Assembly (NCBI RefSeq): GCF_003202405.1
Contig: NZ_QJHL01000001.1
Location: 1,860,001-1,924,000, forward strand
DNA length: 64,000 bases
Origin: Flavobacterium hydrophilum
Lineage (GTDB): Bacteria; Bacteroidota; Bacteroidia; Flavobacteriales; Flavobacteriaceae
Direction: 5' to 3'
Under the pieces are notes generated by a model. That model had not been told where the DNA came from, did no database searches, and worked only from the letters and a program-made list of their open reading frames with translations. This document shows, in pieces, positions 29,001 to 38,061 of this stretch (the first letter of the stretch is position 1; each line of letters starts with the position of its first letter). The position numbers were made by a program, and so were the translations under genes.

Positions 29001-30225
29001 TTTCAAATTTACTCCGGATAATGGTTTTATTACTATTTCTGTTGATCAGTCAGATAATATATTGCTGATTAATGGAGAAAAAACACCATCATTTTCAATA
29101 ACAATTGCAGATACCGGCTCAGGAATTCACAAAGATGATTTAAACAGAATTTTTGACAGATTTTATCAGGTCAATAACCTGAATAAAGATTACTATGGCA
29201 CCACAGGAATCGGATTAGAAGTTGTAAAAGAATTTGTTGAACTCCACAAAGGAAAAATTGATGTGGAAAGTGAGCTGGGAAAAGGTACAAAATTCACTGT
29301 AACGTTTCCTTTAGGCAAATCTTTTTATAAGGAAAATGAAATAGTCGATGAAGTTTTTGAAATAGATAAAATCAAAAATAAATTCTTATTCGAATCTAAT
29401 AAAAATCAAAATGATGATGACGATGAAGATGAGATTACCACCGAAACAACCAAAGAGCCTGCTAAACCCTATACTGTTTTGATTGTCGAGGATAATCTTG
29501 AATTACGGAATTATTTAAAACACGAATTAAGCAAATTATATAAGGTCATTACAGCCGAAAATGGTAAAAAAGGCTACGAACTTGCCGTTCAAAAATTACC
29601 GGATATCATCATTACAGATGTTATTATGCCTGTAATGGATGGTCTGCAAATGTGTAAAAATATAAAAGGAGATATAAAAACGAGTCACATTCCTTTATTA
29701 ATGCTCTCTGCAAAAGCAATGGTGAACGACAGACTTGAAGGGATCGATTCCGGTGCTGATATTTATTTGAGTAAACCATTCGAATTGGATATTTTAAAAT
29801 CCAGTCTGGCGCAGCTTATCACGAGCAGACAGATCATGTTTAAGAAATTTTATACCGGAATCACAAAAGACGGAAAAGAAAAAACGACTACGTTGGATAA
29901 CGATTTCATCCAAAAAATTCTTCATTTAATTCATGAAAATATCAGTGAATCTGAATTGAGCGTGGAATTATTATCTTCGAAGGTTTTCCTGAGCAGAAGT
30001 CAATTGTACCGAAAAATAAAAACGTTAACAGGTGTATCGGTAAATGAATTTATTAGAAATGTACGATTAGAAAAAGCAAAACAATTGCTCGAACAAGGAA
30101 ATAATGAGGTTAATATTAATGAAATTAGTTATAAAGTTGGTTTCCCCTCACCTTCCTATTTTGCCAAATGTTATAAAATTAAATACGGCTACCTTCCTAC
30201 TCAGGAAAAAGGAACCAAAGAATAA
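26077..30225 (+). CDS. Hybrid two-component system (reg_prop/Y_Y_Y sensor) controlling PUL 2
   Basis: The 1382-residue protein has the same plan as the PUL 1 sensor: signal peptide (ending LFSQG), double periplasmic propeller (about 25-720; many IWIGT/LWVGT blades), Y_Y_Y domain with YYLEGFEKDWNYVGN, and a transmembrane helix near 805-825. The HisKA has FFTNISHEFRTPLTLI (His857), the HATPase has GTTGIGLEVVKEF, the receiver has IIITDVIMPVMDG (Asp1181), and an AraC HTH ends it. An unusual acidic linker (NQNDDDDEDEITTE) joins kinase and receiver. It lies directly upstream of the susC of PUL 2, separated by a terminator, and should activate it on binding xylan- or glucan-derived oligosaccharides (inference). 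Confidence 0.95.
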   Translation: MKTIKYILLCYFVFANYLFSQGKFDSYQFRSIQETTSKRAISSIIQDKNGFIWIGTSGAGVYRYDGVNYFGYKSNKKSGSVNSNFIYTTFIDSDNNLWVGTDDGLCLYNRDLDNFTKINIEDVITKGYDEPITIKTIIQDNNGNLILGTYGFGLFKLNIKTLKASLVQSKALKPTLLIKCSVKNKQGIIYLGTSYGLLEIDLNGKVKQVYKDKFKREPVLDDVENLVIDKFGYLWLGTTENGLIKIKPETDNYQFEHYFITKNKILSIVESSLGYIVCGTENDGLFVVNYKGQVLQKYLHSKYNNFSLKSNSVWSLYEDKEKRLWLGYFNKGLGVFDKPDNKFNSLESLVNNDNSLQTSYVTSVIKDKKGNLLISNEGGGLDIYNLSNKSYIHVNKNNQSYYSGLDAVDIQTIFIDSKQNIWIGSWDRGIYFLKNGTTRFINYNTANTAGLKSNRIFSFSEDSKGRIWIGSFIKGLHYFDNNSNSFVHCDFTPFTENALDNAFIRKVFVDSDDILWVGTILGIYQVNIKSDSGFKVTNMRDAMFSHIPKHKSIQTILSIYESNDKTIWIGTDSEGLFSYNKKNRKFSNYNDFPGFTEKSVRAIISDNSGSLWVSGGSGLTKLDFKNKKSTNFNKDDGLIDNDFNNNAVFKDGNGDLYFGSYEGVNYFNPNEIKKTEKAPSLYFSDFKLFNQSAKPNEDFSPLHKVISQTKEITLNYTQSVFTIEYVGINYNYSKKNQYAYYLEGFEKDWNYVGNNRTATYTNLAPGNYVFKVKSANADGSWSTDQLELKIKILPPWWKTIWAYLIYASILVFLILYLNKIYQNRFKAKQAIILEREKTIQLEKLNNQKLQFFTNISHEFRTPLTLIINPLEDILRSRNISREIHHKLKIVHKSSDRLSRLINELMDFNKLEFNKISLQAKKIEVIAFINEIIGYFNEEATARNIIIDFEPSIDELEDWLDPKMLEKIIFNIISNAFKFTPDNGFITISVDQSDNILLINGEKTPSFSITIADTGSGIHKDDLNRIFDRFYQVNNLNKDYYGTTGIGLEVVKEFVELHKGKIDVESELGKGTKFTVTFPLGKSFYKENEIVDEVFEIDKIKNKFLFESNKNQNDDDDEDEITTETTKEPAKPYTVLIVEDNLELRNYLKHELSKLYKVITAENGKKGYELAVQKLPDIIITDVIMPVMDGLQMCKNIKGDIKTSHIPLLMLSAKAMVNDRLEGIDSGADIYLSKPFELDILKSSLAQLITSRQIMFKKFYTGITKDGKEKTTTLDNDFIQKILHLIHENISESELSVELLSSKVFLSRSQLYRKIKTLTGVSVNEFIRNVRLEKAKQLLEQGNNEVNINEISYKVGFPSPSYFAKCYKIKYGYLPTQEKGTKE

Positions 30226-30260
30226 AAAACAGCTTATTACAGTGTAAAATAATTTTAAAA

Positions 30261-30290
30261 AAGCTTCGATGTAAATCGAAGCTTTTTTTG
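30261..30290 (+). terminator. Intrinsic terminator after the PUL 2 sensor
   Basis: AAGCTTCGAT (30261-30270) pairs with ATCGAAGCTT (30275-30284) around a GTAA loop, followed by a T7 run. This ends the sensor transcript before the susC promoter region. Confidence 0.92.
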
Positions 30291-30666
30291 TCAGAATATT
30301 TGCTTGAAAATCATTTTTAAAGTTTTGATAAATTTTACATTTTTAATAGAATTAATACAATTATTTCTTTTTAAAATATTTTTAAGCTTGCTTTTTTAGC
30401 AATACTTCAGTAATTTTTTTGATTGTTTAATTCACTTTTTAGTGAGAATCGCATATCAAAAGTTCATTTTGCATCAAATGCTGCATGATTTGCTTCATCT
30501 GTTTCACATTAGAATCCCTCCAGATTTTACTTTCGTTAAGAAATATTTATGAAATCGTTTTCTTTTTTCAAACTCAAATAATGAGTCTGTAAAAGACAAT
30601 ATTTCAAATATTTCTAAACCAGAATTTAACTAATTATTTAATCCAAACTCAAAACAACCAAATTGT
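30291..30666 (+). promoter_or_regulatory. Control region of the PUL 2 susC operon
   Basis: This 376-base AT-rich region carries the susC promoter. At 30465-30480 CATTTTG and CAAATG form an inverted pair around CAT, followed by TGCATGATTTGCTTCATC; the words ATCAAATG and CTTCAT also occur upstream of the PUL 1 susC. This is the best candidate for the hybrid-sensor binding site. No exact TAnnTTTG box and no ORF are seen. Confidence 0.5.
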
Positions 30667-33600
30667 ATGCAGAAGAGAACATTAAAAAAACTATTGTATT
30701 TAATAGTATTTATGTGGGGGAATTTTTTCTTTGCCCAAACAACTGTTAAAGGTAAAGTAACTTCCGGGGGATTCAGCCTGCCCGGCGTTAGTGTAATAGT
30801 ACAAGGAACAAAAAACGGAACTGTCACTGATTTTGACGGCAGTTTTACGTTAAACAATGTAGAAACAAAAGCAATATTGCTTTTTAGTTATGTAGGTTAT
30901 AAAAATATCTCAATGCCGGCAAATACCCAATCGGTGATGCAGGTAGTGATGGTAAATGACCTGGAAAAATTAAATGAAGTAGTCGTTATAGGTTACGGAA
31001 CTTCAAAAAGAAAGGATATTAATGGAGCAGTCTCCTCTATTAAAGCTTCTGAAATTCAGGACAAACCTTTTACTTCGATCGATCAGGCGCTTGTTGGTAA
31101 AGCTGCAGGGGTTAACGTTACTCAAAATTCAGGTACGCCTGGAGGAGGAATTTCTGTTCAGATTCGTGGAATTACTTCTATAAACGGAAATGAGCCTCTT
31201 TATGTTATTGACGGAACTCCGGTTTTTGCAGATAAAAACAATGATTCTTTTTCGTTTAGCGCATTAGGAGGAGGAAATGGACAAACGAAAAACTCAGCTT
31301 TGTCTAATTTGAATATTTCTGACATCGAAAGTATTGATATTTTAAAAGATGCTTCGGCAACGGCAATCTATGGTGCAAATGGTGCAAACGGTGTTGTTTT
31401 GATTACCACTAAAAAAGGGAAAAAAGGAAAATCAACATTTGCATACGAGACCTATATAGGTGTTCAGGAAGTAAAAAATTCTGTTGACGTTTTAAATTTA
31501 CCGGAGTATGCCAAATATCAGACAAAGATTTATTCCTTAAATGGTGAGCCAATCCCCTATCAATATCAAAAGCCTGACTTATTAGGTAAAGGAACAAATT
31601 GGCAAAAAGAACTTTTTAGAACAGCTCAGGTTTATAATCATCAGTTATCATTTTCGGGTGAAAAAGAAGGAACAAGATATTACACTTCTTTAAATTACTT
31701 TAATCAGGAAGGAGTGGTTATCAATTCTGATTTCAACAGATTATCACTGCGTTTAAATGTAGATTCTAACGTTAAATCGTGGTTGAAAATTGGAAACAAT
31801 ATGTCTGTAAGCCACTCTTCACAACAAGTAGTAAGAAACGATGACAGAGGTGGTTTGGTTATGAACACCTTAAGACAATCTCCGGAATTGCCGGTTAGAG
31901 CTGCAGATGGTTCTTACTCAGGGCCAACTACTGGTTTAGGTTCTTCGGCAAATGAAGCGACAAATCCAATTGCCCTGGCTGAATACAATAATGCTACAAC
32001 AGAAAGATTTAAAATTAATGGTAATTTATTTGCCGATTTTACTTTACTCAAAGGATTAGTTTTCAGATCTGAATTAGGCTACGACCTTAATTTTGCAAAA
32101 AGCAGTGTTTTTGTCCCAAAATATACTTTAGGAACTGTAAATGAGCTTCTAAACAAATCATTCAAACAACAGGATCAAAGTTATTATTGGAATATCAAAA
32201 ATTATCTGACTTATAATAAAACGATCAACCAAAATCACAACTTTACTCTTTTATTAGGTCAGGAAGCACAGGAAAGCCGTTATGAATATTTGAGCGGTTA
32301 CAGAACAGGTGAATTTTTGAATAAAGATTTTACCAACTTGAACATTGGTGATATTGATACAGCTGTGAACGGAAATGGTTCCGGAAGATGGTCTATGGCG
32401 TCTTATATTTCGAGATTAAACTATAGTTTTTCAGACAGATACTCTTTTTCAGCTTCTTTGAGAGCAGATGCATCGTCAAACTTTGGACCTAATAACAAAT
32501 GGGGTTATTTCCCTTCATTTTCAGGAGGTTGGACTGTTAGTAACGAAAAGTTTTTTGAGCCTTTATCAAATACGGTAAATTACTTAAAATTCAGAGCAGG
32601 TTATGGTGCCGTAGGGAATCAAAACATTCCGGCAAACAGATACGAAACCATTTTATCTTTACTTTCTTCACCATTTGGAGGTGTCTCACCAACAATTGAT
32701 AATTTAGGAAATCCGGATATCAAATGGGAATCTCTTAAGTCATTTAATGCCGGTTTCGAATTAGGATTGGTTAATAATCGTGTAAAAGTAGATTTTGATT
32801 ATTACATCAAAAATTCTTCAGATTTTCTTACCAAACAAATCAATGACGAATCTAATCAGAGTGCACTCAACTATTACTTAAATACGGGTGAAATTGTAAC
32901 AAAAGGTGTCGAATTTACATTGAATACCAAAAACATTATTACAGATAATTTTTCCTGGGACAGTACCATTATTTTATCAAAATATAACAATGAGCTGACC
33001 AAATTTCAAGGCGCAGGAAAAGCTTTGTTAGGAAAAGTACAATTTGACCTTTATAACGTTACCAGAACGACTGAAGGACAGCCTGTAGGACAATTTTACG
33101 GATATGTTACTGATGGTTTATTTAAAAATGCTGCCGATTTAGCAGCAGGACCAACTCAGGAAACCGGAACCGGAATTGGAGATATACGTTTTAAAGATCT
33201 TAATGATGATGGAAAAATTGACGCTAAAGACCAAACAGCAATTGGAAGCGCAATTCCTGATTTTACCTATGCCTTTACGAATAATTTCAAATATAAAAAC
33301 TTTAGTTTATCAGTTGCTATAACAGGAAGTCAGGGTAATGAAATCTACAACTTCACACGTCATTATACAGATGGTATTTATCCGGGATTTGGCGATAGAT
33401 TTGGAAATGTAGGTGCTCAGGTTTCAAATGCATTTGAAGCTGGAGTAAATGAAAATACAAATGTACCAAGAATTACCCTTAATGATCCAAATGGAAACGG
33501 CAGGATTTCTAACCGATTTGTTGAAGATGGTTCTTACCTAAGAATTCAAAATGTTTCCTTAAGCTATGATTTACCAAGTAAAATTTTCAAGGAGTCTATT

Positions 33601-33774
33601 ATTTCTAAAATCAGATTGTACGCCAATGTTCAAAATTTATACACGTTTACAAAATATTCCGGATTTGATCCTGCACTGGGAAATTTAGATCAGAATATTA
33701 CGCTAAGTGGTATTGATTTAGGAAGATATCCTGTACCAAGAACAATTTCTGCAGGGATGAATTTAGAATTCTAA
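30667..33774 (+). CDS. SusC-family TonB-dependent transporter (PUL 2)
   Basis: The 1035-residue outer-membrane barrel has a signal peptide (ending NFFFAQ) and a carboxypeptidase-regulatory-like domain (KGKVTSGGFSLPGVSVIVQG). The plug has LNEVVVIGYGTSKRKDINGA and IYGANGANGVVLITTKKGKKG; the terminal strand is TISAGMNLEF. It imports oligosaccharides from the surface enzymes using TonB energy. It starts the operon susC-susD-SGBP-GH10-GH16 downstream of its sensor. The plug contains the segment DKNNDSFSFSALGGGNGQ, a moderate insertion compared with the PUL 1 paralogue. Confidence 0.96.
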   Translation: MQKRTLKKLLYLIVFMWGNFFFAQTTVKGKVTSGGFSLPGVSVIVQGTKNGTVTDFDGSFTLNNVETKAILLFSYVGYKNISMPANTQSVMQVVMVNDLEKLNEVVVIGYGTSKRKDINGAVSSIKASEIQDKPFTSIDQALVGKAAGVNVTQNSGTPGGGISVQIRGITSINGNEPLYVIDGTPVFADKNNDSFSFSALGGGNGQTKNSALSNLNISDIESIDILKDASATAIYGANGANGVVLITTKKGKKGKSTFAYETYIGVQEVKNSVDVLNLPEYAKYQTKIYSLNGEPIPYQYQKPDLLGKGTNWQKELFRTAQVYNHQLSFSGEKEGTRYYTSLNYFNQEGVVINSDFNRLSLRLNVDSNVKSWLKIGNNMSVSHSSQQVVRNDDRGGLVMNTLRQSPELPVRAADGSYSGPTTGLGSSANEATNPIALAEYNNATTERFKINGNLFADFTLLKGLVFRSELGYDLNFAKSSVFVPKYTLGTVNELLNKSFKQQDQSYYWNIKNYLTYNKTINQNHNFTLLLGQEAQESRYEYLSGYRTGEFLNKDFTNLNIGDIDTAVNGNGSGRWSMASYISRLNYSFSDRYSFSASLRADASSNFGPNNKWGYFPSFSGGWTVSNEKFFEPLSNTVNYLKFRAGYGAVGNQNIPANRYETILSLLSSPFGGVSPTIDNLGNPDIKWESLKSFNAGFELGLVNNRVKVDFDYYIKNSSDFLTKQINDESNQSALNYYLNTGEIVTKGVEFTLNTKNIITDNFSWDSTIILSKYNNELTKFQGAGKALLGKVQFDLYNVTRTTEGQPVGQFYGYVTDGLFKNAADLAAGPTQETGTGIGDIRFKDLNDDGKIDAKDQTAIGSAIPDFTYAFTNNFKYKNFSLSVAITGSQGNEIYNFTRHYTDGIYPGFGDRFGNVGAQVSNAFEAGVNENTNVPRITLNDPNGNGRISNRFVEDGSYLRIQNVSLSYDLPSKIFKESIISKIRLYANVQNLYTFTKYSGFDPALGNLDQNITLSGIDLGRYPVPRTISAGMNLEF

Positions 33775-33834
33775 CATTTACAATAAAACACTTTTAACTT
33801 AATGATTTATAGTCATTAGCCTAAAATAATAGTT

Positions 33835-35358
33835 ATGAAAAAACTTTTTAAACTTTTTATGATGGGAATGCTGATACCATTGCTGTCTTTATTTTCCTGT
33901 TCAGATGAATTCTTGGATGCACCATCTGAAAACCAATTAACACCAAGCGATTTACCTGAAGGTGTTACAGCCTTTGACGGAATTGCCGAGAGTTTGTACT
34001 TCAAACCGTGGTTTACTTTTAATGATAAATTCCTGATAGCTGTTGGAGATATGTACGCCGGTAACGCTTTTACATTTGATGGGGCTTACTCACAATTCTT
34101 AAATACTCAGGTAACTTCACAAAACCCAATCTTAACAGAAGGCTATGTTTCGTTATTTTCGGTTATTGATCAATCTAATAACCTGATGAGTTTAGTGGAA
34201 GACAGAAAGAGCGAATTGCCTGAAGCATCCTATAAAAATGCAATGGCAATATCAAGATTCATGAGAGCTAATGCTTATTTCTATTTAGTGAGAACTTTTG
34301 GAGCCGTTCCGATCATTGCGAAAGCAGGTTCTGCACCACAGCCAAAAAGAAATCTTGTTGCAGATGTCTATAAATTTATCAAACAGGATTTAGAATATGC
34401 TATCGAAAATTTACCAGAAACTTCAGCCAAAAAAGGATATGTGAATAAAACTGTAGCTATGGGTATCCTTGCAAAAGTACACTTAACATTAAACGAATAT
34501 GCAGAATGTGCCAGTTTAACTGAGGAAATCATGGGGAAACAATATTCCCTGATTCAGGAATACGGAAACATGTTCAGCAGCCCTGAAAACAACAATAGCA
34601 GAGAAAGTATGTTTGCCCTGCAATGGAAAGCTATTGCTACCGAATGGGGAACTCAAAATACAAATCAGGCGTATATTGTTCCAGGAAGTACAGGAATAAC
34701 AGGCGGAGGTGACGGCTGGGGAGTTTACTTGCCTTCTATCTCATTACAAGCCGGATTTGAACCAAAAGATGCCAGAAAAAAATACACCATCATGACTGAT
34801 GGGGATTTTTATCCTGAATTGTTAAAAAATTCTGGTGGTTTCACGTATAAAAAAATCCTTTCTTCTACAGGAGCAAATTTCAGGAAATACATTGTAGGTT
34901 CCGCTGCAGAAAGAAATGATGTGTTTTTTATGAGAACTTCACAAAACACTATAATTCTCAGATATTCAGATATATTGTTAATGCATGCCGAAGCTATTTT
35001 AGCAGGAGCAAGTTCTACCACTTCTGCTTCTGCCCTGACTGCCTTTAACGAAGTAAGAACAAGAGCCGGACTACCAACTAAAACAGTACTTACAAGAGAT
35101 GAATTATTTAATGAAAGAAGAATTGAGTTTGCTCTTGAAGGACAATATTTCTTCGATTTAAAACGCCGCGGTATTACTGAAGCAACAGCAATTATTTCGA
35201 ATCAGGAAGTTGGTTTTTATTCTGATGATGCCAGAACAGAATTAATTTCTAATAAAATAACTCCTGGAAGTCATTATTTTGAGTTGCCATTGCCACAGTC
35301 TGCTATTGATACTAATCCATCATTATTAGAGCCTCCGGTTCCGTTTAACTTTAACTAA
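33835..35358 (+). CDS. SusD-family outer-membrane glycan-binding lipoprotein (PUL 2)
   Basis: The 507-residue lipoprotein (signal ending LLSLFSC, Cys22) pairs with the SusC 60 bases upstream. Family marks are FLDAPSENQLTPSDL, the helical TPR middle (MAISRFMRANAYFYLVRTFGAVPII, MGILAKVHLTLNEYAECASL), and the C-terminal ERRIEFALEGQYFFDLKRRG followed by YFELPLPQSAIDTNP. It binds the target oligosaccharide at the cell surface and closes the SusC barrel. Similarity to the PUL 1 SusD is only at the family level, in line with a different glycan. Confidence 0.95.
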   Translation: MKKLFKLFMMGMLIPLLSLFSCSDEFLDAPSENQLTPSDLPEGVTAFDGIAESLYFKPWFTFNDKFLIAVGDMYAGNAFTFDGAYSQFLNTQVTSQNPILTEGYVSLFSVIDQSNNLMSLVEDRKSELPEASYKNAMAISRFMRANAYFYLVRTFGAVPIIAKAGSAPQPKRNLVADVYKFIKQDLEYAIENLPETSAKKGYVNKTVAMGILAKVHLTLNEYAECASLTEEIMGKQYSLIQEYGNMFSSPENNNSRESMFALQWKAIATEWGTQNTNQAYIVPGSTGITGGGDGWGVYLPSISLQAGFEPKDARKKYTIMTDGDFYPELLKNSGGFTYKKILSSTGANFRKYIVGSAAERNDVFFMRTSQNTIILRYSDILLMHAEAILAGASSTTSASALTAFNEVRTRAGLPTKTVLTRDELFNERRIEFALEGQYFFDLKRRGITEATAIISNQEVGFYSDDARTELISNKITPGSHYFELPLPQSAIDTNPSLLEPPVPFNFN

Positions 35359-35366
35359 CTTATATT

Positions 35367-36470
35367 ATGATTAATAAAATAAAATATAGAATTCTAATTC
35401 TTTTTGCGTTGGCATCTTTTACAGCTTGCCAAAATGATGACGCAACTACTGCAAATATAGATGCAATGGTTGCTGAACCGGGAGATTTACTTAATCAGGC
35501 TTTTCCATCGAATAAAGTAAGGGTCGAAGGCGAAGGTTTAGCAGGATTAAAAAAGATTACGCTGGACGAGAAAATTGATATCAGTTTCAATCAAAACTAC
35601 AATTCAGATAAGTCGTTTATTTTCACCATTCCATTTGATGAAAAACTAGGAAGCAGATTTGGTGTTCAGCCCATTACATTTACAACGGCATCAGGTTCAG
35701 TAACTAAAAATATCGAGATTTTACAACCTGTTCCTACAGTTACAAAAACAATTCCGGCTGTAGCAACTCCAGGATTTCCGCTGGAAATTGAAGGCACCTG
35801 GTTTTATAATATTTCCTCGGTAACTTTAGGAGGAAAAGCACTGAGTTATACTCTAAAATCATCTTCTTCAATTATTATAGCCTTACCTGCTAATGCAGTT
35901 TCAGGATCTGAACTTGCAATTACAACTCCTGGAGGTACAGCAAAAAAAATAATAGATTTTGTAACCATCGTTCTCGTATCTGACTTTGACGGTAACGGCG
36001 TAAGAAAAGATTGGTTCTCTTATGGTGATGTTGCTGCTTTTAATGCAAATACCGCTGGTGGACCAACAGGTAATTATGCAACATTTACCTGGTCTGGTTC
36101 GACTGTTAATGGTTACAATGGAAGCAGCGCCGGAGGAGGAACAAGTTTTTTAAGTGCAACTAATACTGATGCAACAAAAACGTATATAGATATTGATATA
36201 AGTGCAAATGTTGCTGGAGCACAATTTGCGATTCAGCTGAATACTATTGATGGTGCAGACTACGCTTATAATTTTAAAGTAACAGATGTCAATTGGACAA
36301 CCAAGACTATAAATTTAGCTGATTTTAAAGATAATTACGGTTATGGTTCAAACTCTGCTGCTTCGTTGAATGCTTCTAAAGTTAATGAAATCAAAATTGG
36401 CGTTATCCAAAATGATACTCCTAATCCAAGTATAATAAAATACGATAATATTAAAATACGCTACCAGTAA
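35367..36470 (+). CDS. IPT-domain surface glycan-binding lipoprotein (SusE position)
   Basis: The 367-residue lipoprotein (lipobox FTAC, Cys21) starts 8 bases after susD. It contains IPT/TIG-like beta-sandwich repeats (about 35-200; PSNKVRVEGEGLAGLKKITL and PGFPLEIEGTWFYNISSVTLGG) and a C-terminal domain beginning VLVSDFDGNGVRKDWFSYGD, rich in aromatic and glycine residues, that looks like a carbohydrate-binding beta-sandwich. In xylan and glucan PULs of Bacteroidota, proteins of this position and layout are surface glycan-binding proteins that keep the polysaccharide on the cell. It has no catalytic signature. A terminator-like hairpin follows, so GH10 and GH16 may be less expressed. Confidence 0.85.
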   Translation: MINKIKYRILILFALASFTACQNDDATTANIDAMVAEPGDLLNQAFPSNKVRVEGEGLAGLKKITLDEKIDISFNQNYNSDKSFIFTIPFDEKLGSRFGVQPITFTTASGSVTKNIEILQPVPTVTKTIPAVATPGFPLEIEGTWFYNISSVTLGGKALSYTLKSSSSIIIALPANAVSGSELAITTPGGTAKKIIDFVTIVLVSDFDGNGVRKDWFSYGDVAAFNANTAGGPTGNYATFTWSGSTVNGYNGSSAGGGTSFLSATNTDATKTYIDIDISANVAGAQFAIQLNTIDGADYAYNFKVTDVNWTTKTINLADFKDNYGYGSNSAASLNASKVNEIKIGVIQNDTPNPSIIKYDNIKIRYQ

Positions 36471-36506
36471 TTAAAGGTTTGTATTTTAATTTTTAAACTT
36501 CAAAAA

Positions 36507-36534
36507 AGGTTGTTATCCCCAAGACAACCTTTTT
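36507..36534 (+). terminator. Intrinsic terminator or attenuator between SGBP and GH10 genes
   Basis: AGGTTGT (36507-36513) pairs with ACAACCT (36524-36530) with flanking A6 and T5 runs. It lies inside an otherwise same-strand PUL and may split it into susCD-SGBP and enzyme transcripts or permit read-through. Confidence 0.75.
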
Positions 36535-36621
36535 ATTGAAGTAAATTTTAAAATAATATAAAGTAAACTATAAAACAGAATATTCACTTAGCATGAGAAT
36601 GTTCTATTAATAAAATACAGT

Positions 36622-38010
36622 ATGAAAAATAAATTTTTACTAATACTAATCAGTCTCTTTTTTTTAAGTGCCTGTTCTGGAGACGAGAACGAAACTGCTG
36701 ATACTTTAGAAACGCCAATTGCTATTGGACCAAAAGATGTAAATGATAGCGGTTTTAAAGCAAAATGGTATTACGTTTCCCACTCAAAAAGCTATCTTTT
36801 AGATGTTTCAACAAACGAAAATTTCACCACTTTTCTGCCTAATTACAATTCAAAAGAAGTTACTGATTTAAATGACGTTGTTGTTGGTTTAACAGGTGGT
36901 ACTCAGTATTATTACCGGGTAAGAGCCAAAAATGAGACACAAATTTCAGACTATTCAAACGTTATTAGTGTTGTAACTACAGGTTCCAGCAATATCCCTG
37001 AAGACCCAACTTTTTTAAAGGTAAAAGCAAACAAATTAGCCAATCCGTTTTTTGTAGGTATGGCAGTAAAGGCTTCGCAATTAACAACTGGAAGTGGCTA
37101 TGATATCATTTTGAAAAATGAATTTAGCAGTATTTCTGCCGAATATGAAATGAAAATGAATCCAATTTCTACGGCAAGTGGTGTCTACAACTGGGCTGCT
37201 GCTGATAAAATTGTGGCGTACGGAAATGCAAACGGTATCAATGTTCACGGTCATGCTTTGGTTTGGCACAATGCAGTACCACAGTGGTTAAAAGATTTTT
37301 CAGGTACTGATGCCGAATTTGCTTTAGAAGTAAAAAAATACATTACAGATGTTGTTACTCATTATGCAGGAAAAGTAAAATCCTGGGATGTTGTAAATGA
37401 AGCTGCCGATGATAATGGCGGAGCTATGAGAAATACTATTTTTCTTCAGCGAATGGGACCTAATTATATCAAAGACTGTTTTCAGTGGGCCAGAAATGCA
37501 GCAAATGCTGCAGGTGATACATCGCTATTATTGTTTTATAATGATTATGCAACTTCAACAAATATCCCAAAACAAGATAGGGTTTTTAGCATTGTAGATG
37601 ATTTAAAAGCCAGTAATTTAATTAATGGTCTTGGTTTTCAAATGCATAACACTTATTTAAGCCCAACCAAAGCTCAAATTGAAACTGATATCAACAGAGC
37701 TGTAGCAAAAGGTCTGAAAATTCATATTTCGGAATTAGATATACAAGTGAATCAATTTAATGACATCTCAACTTTTACAAATGAAAGAAGGTTAGCGCAA
37801 AAAGAAAAATACAAAGAAATAGTGAAATTATACAATGCCATTCCTGCAGCAAATAAATACGCTTTGACAGTTTGGGGAATGAAGGATAATGAATCCTGGA
37901 TTCCATATAGTACAGAACTGAATCATGTTGGAAATGACTGGCCTTTATTGTACGATGCAAACTTTACTATTAAAAGCTCACATACCGGATTCCTCGAAGG
38001 TTTAGATTAA
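36622..38010 (+). CDS. GH10 endo-1,4-beta-xylanase lipoprotein
   Basis: The 462-residue lipoprotein (lipobox LSAC, Cys18) cleaves internal beta-1,4 xylan bonds, likely at the cell surface. It has an N-terminal fibronectin III-like domain (about 30-120; VNDSGFKAKWYYVSHSKSYLL), then the GH10 TIM barrel (about 133-460) with GHALVWHNAVPQW, acid/base Glu260 in WDVVNEAADDNGG and nucleophile Glu371 in IHISELDIQV. ALTVWGMKDNESWIP is the usual C-terminal motif. All catalytic residues are present. It is the main pointer to xylan as the PUL 2 substrate. Confidence 0.95.
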   Translation: MKNKFLLILISLFFLSACSGDENETADTLETPIAIGPKDVNDSGFKAKWYYVSHSKSYLLDVSTNENFTTFLPNYNSKEVTDLNDVVVGLTGGTQYYYRVRAKNETQISDYSNVISVVTTGSSNIPEDPTFLKVKANKLANPFFVGMAVKASQLTTGSGYDIILKNEFSSISAEYEMKMNPISTASGVYNWAAADKIVAYGNANGINVHGHALVWHNAVPQWLKDFSGTDAEFALEVKKYITDVVTHYAGKVKSWDVVNEAADDNGGAMRNTIFLQRMGPNYIKDCFQWARNAANAAGDTSLLLFYNDYATSTNIPKQDRVFSIVDDLKASNLINGLGFQMHNTYLSPTKAQIETDINRAVAKGLKIHISELDIQVNQFNDISTFTNERRLAQKEKYKEIVKLYNAIPAANKYALTVWGMKDNESWIPYSTELNHVGNDWPLLYDANFTIKSSHTGFLEGLD

Positions 38011-38061
38011 ATTTTAGACAAAATACTTTACTCAATTTTACTTTAACCAAAAAACGAAATT

